A stretch of DNA of 46,552 nt from Ideonella sp. (GTDB lineage: Bacteria; Pseudomonadota; Gammaproteobacteria; Burkholderiales; Burkholderiaceae_C): assembly GCA_016721465.1 (NCBI GenBank), contig JADKIA010000018.1, forward strand, positions 1-46,552, in the 5' to 3' direction. Of the stretch, positions 17,710-25,046 are shown piece after piece (position 1 is the stretch's first letter; each line of letters opens with the position of its first letter). A program made the translations under genes and the position numbers. The notes beneath the pieces are model-generated. The model made no database searches. It was not told where the DNA came from and worked only from the letters and a program-made list of their open reading frames with translations.

Positions 17710-19758
17710 CTAGGCGGCACCCAGCTGCTGCCACAAGAAGCTGAATTCCAAGGCCAGCAGGTCGGCCAGCTGCTGCTTGTCGGCGGCCCCGCCGTGGCCG
17801 CCCTCTACGTTTTCGTAATACAGCAGCTCATGCCCCTGCTCCAGCATGCGTGCGGCCAGTTTGCGTGCGTGCGCCGGGTGAACACGGTCGTCGCGCGTGC
17901 TGGTGGTGAAGAGCACCTTGGGGTACTTCACGCCGGCCTTCACGTTTTGGTAAGGGCTGTACTTGGAGATGTAGGCCCACTGCGCCGGGTCTTCCGGGTT
18001 GCCGTATTCGGCCATCCAGCTGGCGCCGGCCAGCAGCAGGTGGTAGCGCTGCATGTCGGTGAGCGGCACTTGGCAGACCACGGCATTGAACAGGTCCGGG
18101 CGCTGCACCATCACCGCGCTGACCAGCAAGCCGCCATTGCTGCCGCCTTGGATGCCCAGGTGGCGCGGGCTGGTCACCTGGCTGGCGATCAGGTCCTCGG
18201 CCACCGCGATGAAGTCGTCGTAGCTCTTTTGCTTGTTGGCCCCACGCGCAGCCTCATGCCAAGTCGGGCCGAACTCGCCGCCGCCGCGGATGTTGGCAAG
18301 CACGTAGACACCACCTCGTTCCAGCCAACCCACGCCCTGGGTGCCGAGGTAGCTGGGTGTCATGGACTGGTTGAAGCCACCGTAGCCGTACAGCAGCGTG
18401 GGATTCTTGCCATCGGCCTGCGCGCCTTTGGGCGACACCAAAAAGTAGGGCACTGGCGTGCCGTCGCGGCTGGTGGCAACGCGCTGCACCGCGCGCATGC
18501 CACTGGCGTCAAAGAAAGACGGCGTGGCTTTGAGCAACTCGCAGTGCCCGGTTTCGGCGCTGCGCAGGCTCAAGGTGCTGGGGCTGAGCAGCCCGGTGTA
18601 GGACTGAAAGTAGTCTTCGGCCAAGGGGTCGTTGGCGATGTGCGGATCGTGCAACCCGGTCAGCCCCAAGTTACCCGGGAAAGGCGCGTTGACGGCCTGA
18701 CCTAACCAAGCCTTGCCATCAAAGTGCCAGGCCTCGGCCTTGGCCACGACCTTGTCCTGCACCACCAAGAGGATGCGGCTGGCCGTCATGCTCATGCCCG
18801 ACAGCGTGCGTGTCGATGTGGGCGTGAACAGCGCTTGAAAATTGCGGCCACCGGCCAGGTAGTCGTCGGCCTTGCAGATCAGGTTAGTGCCGGCAGGCCA
18901 GGTGCGGCCCGCCACGGCCCAGTCGCTGCGCAGCGAGATCAGCACCCACTCGCGCCAGAAGCTCAGGCCCGCGTCCTTGGGTTTGTCCACCGCCTGCAAG
19001 CGCTCACCATCCAAGAGGAACATCTCGGTGTTGATGAAGTCCAGATGTCGGTAGACGAAAGTACGCTCAAAACCCGGCGTGCTGTCGTGGGCCGTGCTCA
19101 CGGTCAAATCCTCGGGTTGGCCTTGAATGACGATGCTCGCTTCGCTCAAAGCTTGGCCACGACGCCAGCGCCGACTTTGCAGCGGGTAACCGGCGTTGCT
19201 CAGCGTGCCGGGCCCAAAGTTGGTGCCAATGAAAACTTCGTTCTCATCGATCCACCTGATGTCGGTCTTGGCCTCGGGCACAAAGTAGCCACCGTCGACA
19301 AAGCCTTTGTCGACGACGTCGAACTCGCGCACCACCGTGGCGTCAGCTCCACCCCTTGAAAGGCTCAAGAGCACACGGCGGTAGCTGGGTTCCAGCCAGG
19401 AGATGCCGCCCAGAACCCAGTTCTCGCCTTCACGCTTGGCCAGCAGATCCAGGTCCAGCACGGTCTCCCAAATGGGTTCGGCCAAGCGGTACTGGGCCAG
19501 CGTGGTGCGCCGGAGCAGCCCGCGCTGGTGGGCGGCGTCCTGCCAGAAGTTGTAGAAAAACTCGCCGCGCCTCGACACGGTCGGAATCAACTCACGCGAA
19601 TTCAGCACCGCGCTCAAGCGATCTCGGATGCCTACAAACGCAGGTACCGCTTCCAAGGTCGCGCGGCTGTTGGCATTGCGCTCATTGACCCAAGCCAGCG
19701 ATCGCTCGCCCAGCACGTCTTCCAGCCAGAGATAAGGGTCCTGCACTGCATTGATCAC
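17710..19758 (-). CDS. S9A prolyl-oligopeptidase-family serine peptidase
   Basis: The product has 682 residues without a signal peptide, so it is cytosolic. It starts VINAVQDPYLWLEDVLGERS, the typical 'DPY.WLEd' opening. A seven-bladed propeller region (to about residue 400) is followed by the alpha/beta hydrolase domain with NPTLLYGYGGFN, ANIRGGGEFG, the nucleophile Ser540 in GGSNGG, Asp623 in TRDDRVHPAHARK and His655 in EGGHGG. It cleaves short peptides, classically after Pro; this branch includes isopeptidases and cyclic-peptide hydrolases. GTG 19758 is chosen because GGAGG lies 6 bases upstream and the conserved N terminus begins there. It follows the other S9 gene by 46 bp. Confidence 0.93.
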   Translation of the reverse strand: MINAVQDPYLWLEDVLGERSLAWVNERNANSRATLEAVPAFVGIRDRLSAVLNSRELIPTVSRRGEFFYNFWQDAAHQRGLLRRTTLAQYRLAEPIWETVLDLDLLAKREGENWVLGGISWLEPSYRRVLLSLSRGGADATVVREFDVVDKGFVDGGYFVPEAKTDIRWIDENEVFIGTNFGPGTLSNAGYPLQSRRWRRGQALSEASIVIQGQPEDLTVSTAHDSTPGFERTFVYRHLDFINTEMFLLDGERLQAVDKPKDAGLSFWREWVLISLRSDWAVAGRTWPAGTNLICKADDYLAGGRNFQALFTPTSTRTLSGMSMTASRILLVVQDKVVAKAEAWHFDGKAWLGQAVNAPFPGNLGLTGLHDPHIANDPLAEDYFQSYTGLLSPSTLSLRSAETGHCELLKATPSFFDASGMRAVQRVATSRDGTPVPYFLVSPKGAQADGKNPTLLYGYGGFNQSMTPSYLGTQGVGWLERGGVYVLANIRGGGEFGPTWHEAARGANKQKSYDDFIAVAEDLIASQVTSPRHLGIQGGSNGGLLVSAVMVQRPDLFNAVVCQVPLTDMQRYHLLLAGASWMAEYGNPEDPAQWAYISKYSPYQNVKAGVKYPKVLFTTSTRDDRVHPAHARKLAARMLEQGHELLYYENVEGGHGGAADKQQLADLLALEFSFLWQQLGAA

Positions 19759-19804
19759 TGTTGGCCTCCAGGCGCGAATTGAGAACTCGGACTCACCGTG
19801 TGGA

Positions 19805-21745
19805 TCACAACATTGAGTTCTCCAAAATCTGTCCTGAATGACCCTCAACCTCTTCGGCGCGCAGTGGCTCACTGCGGCCGCCCAGGTACCTGGCAAGAAA
19901 CTGCTCGACGATGGCGTTGAAGTAGATGCTGTTGGTCGGCCGATGAAAGCCATGGCCTTCGTCAGGGAAAAGCACATAGGTCACCGGTATGCCCTTGGCC
20001 TTCATGGCCGCCACCATCTGGTCCGACTCGGCTTGTTTGACACGCGGGTCGTGTGCGCCCTGGCCAATCAGTAGCGGCTTCTTGATCTGCTGTGCGCGGT
20101 GCACAGGTGAGCGGTCTTTGAGCAGCGCCAATCCTTCGGGTGTGGTCGGGTCGCCGATTTGCCGATGCAGCGTGCTGCGAGCTGCTTCCCACTGCGGTGG
20201 GATGGACGCGACCAGTGTTTCGAGGTTGGACGGCCCGACGATGTCGACCCCACAGGCATAACGACCCGGGTGCGTCGCCATGCCCCACAACGTGGCATAG
20301 CCTCCATAGCTGCCACCCATGATGCACACGCAATGCGGGTCTGCTATGCCCTGCGCAATCGCCCAGTCCACGGCGTCGCACAAGTCGTCGTCCATCTTGG
20401 CACCCCACTCCAGGTCGCCCGCATTGGTAAACCTCTTGCCAAGCCCGGTGGAGGCCCGGAAGTTCACGCTCAGAACGGCGTAGCCGCGGTTGGCCAACCA
20501 TTGGTGCCTACCGTTGTAGCCCCAGCTGTCGCGCGTCCAGGGTCCACCATGCACCAGCAGCACCAGGGGCAGGGCCTGATGGCTGCTCAAGGCGGCGTCG
20601 GTTCTATCCGCATGCACCGGCAGAGTCAGGTAACTCACCAGATCCAGCCCGTCGCGGCTGCGCAGCGTGGTGTGCTGCATGCGGGCCAGCGGCGCAGTTG
20701 CCAGACGCGGCTGCATGTCATACAGCTTGTGCAGCTGTTGGTTTGGGCGATCGTAGAGATACGCCGAGCCGGGCACGGTGTCGGAGGACACCAACAAGAT
20801 CCACCATTGCTCGTCATCGCTTCGGCTGCCGACACTCCACTCGCCCAAACCCAAGCTGTCCAGATGCAAAACGTCTTGCGCAATGGCCTCGCTCAGCACA
20901 TGGATCTCACGCCGCTCAACCACCGTCACCCAGGCCAGCGGCTCCTTGCTGTGAAGGTCAGACCAGACCCCGAGCACATCGGCCCGTGCATGTTGGGCCA
21001 GCACGGTCGCCGCGCCACCTGCCTCGGAAGTTAGCTCAAAGCTGACCAGGGCGGCGGTGTCCCGGCCACGACTGTCCAGCATGTACAGCGTATGCCCGTT
21101 GCTGTGCAGATGCAGGGGCTTGGTGGTGCTGGCATCGAGCGCCGGGATGTGCTGGAAAGGCTTCCAGTCTTGCCCATCCGCGAGCAGCAACAGCTGGCTG
21201 CCATCGGCTTGCGGGGCCTGCGCCAGGCGCACGCCGAATTGCTCGTCCGTCAGAAAGCCGCCAAAGCCAGGGTTTTGCTGGACAAGGGTCAACTCGCCGC
21301 TTGACAGTTCCACCTGGTACAGGTCGGCAAAGCGGGGGTCACGCTGGTTGATCGACACCAGGGCCGCGCCCGGCTTCTTGCGACTCAGGGACTGCAACAT
21401 GCCGCGACTGCCTGGGAAAGGCGTCAGGTCGCGGGCGTCCCCTCCCGCCGCGGGCACGGCATAGAGATGGAAGTTCTCGTCGCCGTTGCTGTCTTGGCTG
21501 TACACGAGGTGCACACCGTCGAAGGCCCAGCTGAAGTTGTCGATACCGCGCAGGCGGTCGTTGGTGATCGGCCTGGCCTGAACCAGCCCCTGGGTGCGCT
21601 CGCAGACCCAGAGATTCATCACGCCGTCGCGCGGCGCGGCAAAGGCCAGCCATCGGCCACAGGGACTGACGCTGCAGGGGCCACGCTCCGGATTGCCGAA
21701 CAACACGGCGCGGGGAATGAGAGGGGTGATGTCGATGGTGTTCAT
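19805..21745 (-). CDS. S9C-type acylaminoacyl peptidase / dipeptidyl peptidase family
   Basis: The product has 646 residues. The N-terminal propeller includes TolB-like strands (SVSPCGRWLAFAAPRDGVMNLWV, DNFSWAFDGVHLVYSQDSNGDENFHLY). The C-terminal hydrolase has LVHGGPWTRDSWGYN, VNFRASTGLGKRF, nucleophile Ser479 in MGGSYGGYATLWG, Asp566 in GAHDPRVKQAES and His598 in DEGHGFHRP. No signal peptide is evident, so action is in the cytosol. Such enzymes release acylated or blocked amino acids or dipeptides from oligopeptides. The ATG at 21745 is the first Met before MNTIDITPLIPRAVLFG. An 8-bp inverted repeat (GAGAACTC 19781-19788 / GAGTTCTC 19815-19822) spans its 3' end. It is paired with the S9A gene downstream. 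Confidence 0.92.
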   Translation of the reverse strand: MNTIDITPLIPRAVLFGNPERGPCSVSPCGRWLAFAAPRDGVMNLWVCERTQGLVQARPITNDRLRGIDNFSWAFDGVHLVYSQDSNGDENFHLYAVPAAGGDARDLTPFPGSRGMLQSLSRKKPGAALVSINQRDPRFADLYQVELSSGELTLVQQNPGFGGFLTDEQFGVRLAQAPQADGSQLLLLADGQDWKPFQHIPALDASTTKPLHLHSNGHTLYMLDSRGRDTAALVSFELTSEAGGAATVLAQHARADVLGVWSDLHSKEPLAWVTVVERREIHVLSEAIAQDVLHLDSLGLGEWSVGSRSDDEQWWILLVSSDTVPGSAYLYDRPNQQLHKLYDMQPRLATAPLARMQHTTLRSRDGLDLVSYLTLPVHADRTDAALSSHQALPLVLLVHGGPWTRDSWGYNGRHQWLANRGYAVLSVNFRASTGLGKRFTNAGDLEWGAKMDDDLCDAVDWAIAQGIADPHCVCIMGGSYGGYATLWGMATHPGRYACGVDIVGPSNLETLVASIPPQWEAARSTLHRQIGDPTTPEGLALLKDRSPVHRAQQIKKPLLIGQGAHDPRVKQAESDQMVAAMKAKGIPVTYVLFPDEGHGFHRPTNSIYFNAIVEQFLARYLGGRSEPLRAEEVEGHSGQILENSML

Positions 21746-21819
21746 GATCTGGTGTCTTGGGCCTACGGCATTCACAGGATGTCGCCGGCCAGGATGATGT
21801 ACGGGCCGAGCCCTATCGT

Positions 21820-22773
21820 TCAGGCCGATCGAATGCAGGCCAGCATGAGCTCCATGGCTTCACGCACAGCGGCGCTCACCGCGAGGTCGGCCGTGTCTCG
21901 GCATGCCTTCATGGCCGCTTGTCCCGCCTCAGATTGGAACGCTTGGATGGCGCGCTCGAAGTTGGGATGCTTGGCCCGGGCCGCCTCGACATCACTTCCG
22001 TCCGACACGACGCGCAGGCCACCCAGCATGGCCTCGGTGTCTTCCAATAGCTCTTCGCTCATGAAGGGCAATTGCAAGTACTCCAACCAGATGAAGCTGA
22101 AGGCCCGGAACAGTCCGACCAGCTCGTCAGCCATGTCCTCCGGCGGCCAGGCGATGTCCGCCGCAAAGGTCAGCGCTGTTTGGCCCCAGACGTCTGGAGC
22201 CTCATCCACCTGCAGCAGCGCCGCCTTGCGGGCCGTGGACCATTGCTTGGCATCCGACGATTGTTGCGCCAGGCTCTTGCTCAGCAGCGTCGCCACTGCC
22301 TGTACGGCCTGGCGCCCCGGCTCGCCCATGTGCGTGCCCATGCCTTGCTCGGCGGCAATCACCTTGTTCAGAAAGGCCAGCACAAATCGCTGCGGCACCT
22401 GGCTCAAGTCCGCGCCGGGCCGGATGGCAGCCAACCACTCACCGGCAAAGGATGCAATCTGCAAGGGGGCGGTCACACTGGGCTTGGTTGGCGTGACCGA
22501 TCTGTCAAAGGTCACGATGCAGCCCGCACCCAGCAGACTCTCGCACAGCAAAGCCAGCGAACACGGCAGTCCCAGTTTGCTGCTGAAGGCATCGGCTTCC
22601 TCGCTCTCGACGAGCGAAGCGGCCAAGGAGCGCAAGCCCTTCTCCGGCTGCCAGGTGAGCTTTGGAAGAGGGAAGACCTCGCGCGCATTCCAGCGCGCGA
22701 CAGCCTTTTCCAAGACGGCTTGCTTCAGCGAATCGTCACCAGCAAAGGCCGAAAGCGGGGTTGGGTGGCTCAT
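21820..22773 (-). CDS. Uncharacterised 317-residue cytosolic protein
   Basis: I do not recognise the family. There is no signal peptide or TM segment. The protein looks mostly helical: LKQAVLEKAVARWNAREVFPLPKLTW near the start, a central QRFVLAFLNKVIAAEQGMGTHMG, an aromatic stretch LVGLFRAFSFIWLEYLQLPFM, and a Cys/Ala-rich end (AAMKACRDTADLAVSAAVREAMELMLACIRSA). ATG 22773 has GGAAGACAG directly upstream, a good ribosome site. It lies between thioredoxin (142 bp upstream) and the S9C peptidase (74 bp downstream) in a single-direction run, which suggests a shared role. No catalytic motif is visible. Confidence 0.75.
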   Translation of the reverse strand: MSHPTPLSAFAGDDSLKQAVLEKAVARWNAREVFPLPKLTWQPEKGLRSLAASLVESEEADAFSSKLGLPCSLALLCESLLGAGCIVTFDRSVTPTKPSVTAPLQIASFAGEWLAAIRPGADLSQVPQRFVLAFLNKVIAAEQGMGTHMGEPGRQAVQAVATLLSKSLAQQSSDAKQWSTARKAALLQVDEAPDVWGQTALTFAADIAWPPEDMADELVGLFRAFSFIWLEYLQLPFMSEELLEDTEAMLGGLRVVSDGSDVEAARAKHPNFERAIQAFQSEAGQAAMKACRDTADLAVSAAVREAMELMLACIRSA

Positions 22774-22862
22774 CTGTCTTCCGTTGACTCTGTAACGAGG
22801 TTCCGAGCAGAGGCTTCGGTGTTGCCGACTCGTTCTGCCTGGCCCCAGCGATCAAGCCCTGC

Positions 22863-22884
22863 TTGGCGGCAGCATCACCGCCAA
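22863..22884 (-). terminator. Hairpin between thioredoxin and the unknown gene
   Basis: Perfect inverted repeat TTGGCGG (22863-22869) / CCGCCAA (22878-22884), loop of 8. It lies 32 bases past the thioredoxin stop in transcript direction. No U-run follows, so it may only attenuate or protect the transcript. Confidence 0.35.
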
Positions 22885-22915
22885 AGGCGCGCTGCGATGT
22901 GCTCGCGTTCATGCC

Positions 22916-23239
22916 TCAACCGATCAAGGCCTCAAGTTCCATGTCCAGGCGGGTGCGCGTGCGCCCGTGGATGGCAGCCGGCTTTTCACCACCCTTCATC
23001 AGGAACAGTTGCGGGATGCTGCGGACATTGAAGCGCTCCATCAACTCCTTGTTGTCGTCGGTATTCACTTTGACGATCTTGAGGCGGCCGGCATACATCT
23101 TGGCCAGGGACTCCACCGCAGGCATCAGGGCCATGCAGGGGCCGCACGAGGGGGCCCAGAAGTCGACCAGCACAGGCAGGTCGCTTTGCACGACTTCCTG
23201 CTCGAACGAATCCTGGTTGACTGAAATGATGTTGGACAT
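22916..23239 (-). CDS. Thioredoxin
   Basis: The product has 107 residues, the usual length. The active site is FWAPSCGPCMALMP (Cys32, Cys35) and the cis-proline is Pro76 in SIPQLFLMKGG. There is no signal peptide, so it is cytosolic. WAPSCGPC instead of the commoner WAEWCGPC and the divergent C terminus (IHGRTRTRLDMELEALIG) suggest a secondary thioredoxin rather than TrxA. It lies 42 bp downstream of the ABC transporter. Thioredoxin reductase lies in the same run, so the pair could keep an imported substrate or partner enzyme reduced. Confidence 0.93.
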   Translation of the reverse strand: MSNIISVNQDSFEQEVVQSDLPVLVDFWAPSCGPCMALMPAVESLAKMYAGRLKIVKVNTDDNKELMERFNVRSIPQLFLMKGGEKPAAIHGRTRTRLDMELEALIG

Positions 23240-23281
23240 GATGTTGGTGAGCTTGAGGGGTTGGGGGGCGTTCGGGCCTCA

Positions 23282-24964
23282 TCAGGCCTGCGCCAGGGGT
23301 CTGGCACTGCTGAGCTCCAAGGTGTGGGGGTGGAAGGTCTCCAGCGTGGTGCGGTGGGCCACGCTGATGATCGCGGTGTGGGGCAGTCGTTCGATGAGCA
23401 AGGTGTACAGCGCCGCTTCGGCGGCGGGGTCCAGCGCGCTGGTGGCTTCGTCCAGAAACAGAAAGCCCGGCTTGGCCAGCAAGGCCCGCGCAATCGCCAG
23501 CCGCTGCTGCTCACCGCCCGAGAGGCGGTGCCCCCAGCGCGATGACTCGTGCAGGCAGGTGACCAGCTCCGGCAAGCGGCAGTCGCGCAGCAACTGTTCG
23601 CAGGCTGCATCGTCCACAGAGTCCGCCGCCGCCGGGTAGGTCAAGGCCTCTTTGAGCGCGCCCGGCGGCACATAGCTCTTCTGTGGCAGGAACATCAGAC
23701 GCGCGCCCGCCGGGATGTTCACGGCCCCACTGCCAAAAGGCCACAGCCCCGCGACGGAACGCAAAAAGGTGCTCTTGCCGACGCCAGAGGGCCCCTTGAC
23801 CAGCCAGCGTTGCCCGGGCTCGAAGCTCAGTTGATCGGGTGCTGTCAACGGCACTCCGTCCGGCAGCGCCAGACGCAGGCCATCCGCGGTCACTGACGTT
23901 CGTTCGTGGGCTTGCACCTTGATGCCCGCGGGCTCGACCTCATCCAGGCTTTGGTTCAAGCCGATCAGACGCCTTGTCACCCCCGACCAATGGGCAAGCT
24001 TGCTGTAGCTGTTGGCAAACCAAGCCACCGAGTGGGCAGTTGTGCCGAAGACCGCGATGCTCTGCATCATGTCGCCCAGGTTCAGTTCGCCGCTGAACAG
24101 CTTTGGCGACACAGCGATGATGGGGATGAAGGTGACGTAGCCACCGATCAGGGTGCTCGTGAGATTCAGGCGCTTGGTGTGCTGCATGAGCAGCGCCCAA
24201 TTGCCGCCGATGGCAGCAAACAGGCGGCGCAACCTGGTGCGCTCCACCTCGGCGCCTTGATACAACGCGATCTGCTCGGCGGCTTCGCGCTGCTGCGCCA
24301 GCGCGAAGCGAAAGTCGGCCTCGGCGCGTTGTTGCTCCATCGTGATGGCAGCGATCTTGTGCCCGGCCCAATGCACCGCGCCCGTTTCGAGAATCCCGTA
24401 ACCGACCGCCACGAAGAACAGGTAGCCCGGGATGGTGATCGGGCCGAAGCTGATCGAGCCCGCAGTCGACCACAGCAGGTAGCCGAAAAAGCCCAGCTGG
24501 CCAACGTTGCGCAGGAAAGACAAACCCAAGTCGAGCGTGTTGTCGGTGAACAGGCGCACGTCCTCAGCGAGGCGCTGGTCAGGGTTGTCTGCCGATTGAT
24601 TTCGCTCCAGTCGGTAGAAAGCGTTGTTCGACAGCCAGCGCGTTGACAGCCATTCAGTCAAACTGCGGCGCCAGCGGAATGCGAGCCACATCTTGAGCCA
24701 GGCGTCAACAGCGAAGATCAGGGCCGCCGCGCCGAAAACAAGCACCGACATCGCCACCAGCCGCGTGAACTCGGCTTGGTTGCGCTTGTCGATGGCGTTG
24801 TAGAAGTCGCGCGTGAAGGTGGTCGACCAGGCGTTGAAGGCAGTGCCGCTAGCGACGATGGCTACCAGGACGACCAGCGCCAACAGCGCGCTGCGCTTTT
24901 CGCTCGAGACCCAGTAAGGTTTGATGAGCTTCCAGGCTTCACGCGGCGGTAGTTTTGATTGCAC
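23282..24964 (-). CDS. ABC transporter, fused SbmA/YddA-type membrane domain and ATPase
   Basis: The product has 560 residues. Residues 1-350 form an ABC_membrane_2/SbmA-BacA-like domain with several TM helices (LLALVVLVAIVASGTAFNAW, LVFGAALIFAV-like, GYLFFVAVGYGIL, GYVTFIPIIAV) and the diagnostic SADNPDQRLAEDVRLF. The ATPase follows: Walker A GPSGVGKST (391-399), signature LSGGEQQR (481-488), Walker B FLFLDEATSALD (501-512), switch His in VAHR. Relatives are E. coli YddA, mycobacterial Rv1819c (a peptide/cobalamin importer with SbmA-like fold) and SbmA, which imports microcin J25. Siderophore-locus relatives may export. The start is GTG 24964, with AGG upstream. It is directly downstream of the TonB receptor. 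Confidence 0.9.
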   Translation of the reverse strand: MQSKLPPREAWKLIKPYWVSSEKRSALLALVVLVAIVASGTAFNAWSTTFTRDFYNAIDKRNQAEFTRLVAMSVLVFGAAALIFAVDAWLKMWLAFRWRRSLTEWLSTRWLSNNAFYRLERNQSADNPDQRLAEDVRLFTDNTLDLGLSFLRNVGQLGFFGYLLWSTAGSISFGPITIPGYLFFVAVGYGILETGAVHWAGHKIAAITMEQQRAEADFRFALAQQREAAEQIALYQGAEVERTRLRRLFAAIGGNWALLMQHTKRLNLTSTLIGGYVTFIPIIAVSPKLFSGELNLGDMMQSIAVFGTTAHSVAWFANSYSKLAHWSGVTRRLIGLNQSLDEVEPAGIKVQAHERTSVTADGLRLALPDGVPLTAPDQLSFEPGQRWLVKGPSGVGKSTFLRSVAGLWPFGSGAVNIPAGARLMFLPQKSYVPPGALKEALTYPAAADSVDDAACEQLLRDCRLPELVTCLHESSRWGHRLSGGEQQRLAIARALLAKPGFLFLDEATSALDPAAEAALYTLLIERLPHTAIISVAHRTTLETFHPHTLELSSARPLAQA

Positions 24965-25046
24965 AGGGCCTGGCTCGTTGGATGGGGTGTGGCGAAGCCG
25001 CCCACTCGCGCACCGATGGCGAGTGGGCGGCGGCCAGTCGGGCGGA

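Noticed and set aside
19781..19822. Rho-independent terminator between the two S9 peptidase genes
   Set aside because: The inverted repeat is short with a 26-base loop and no T-run; the genes are probably co-transcribed.
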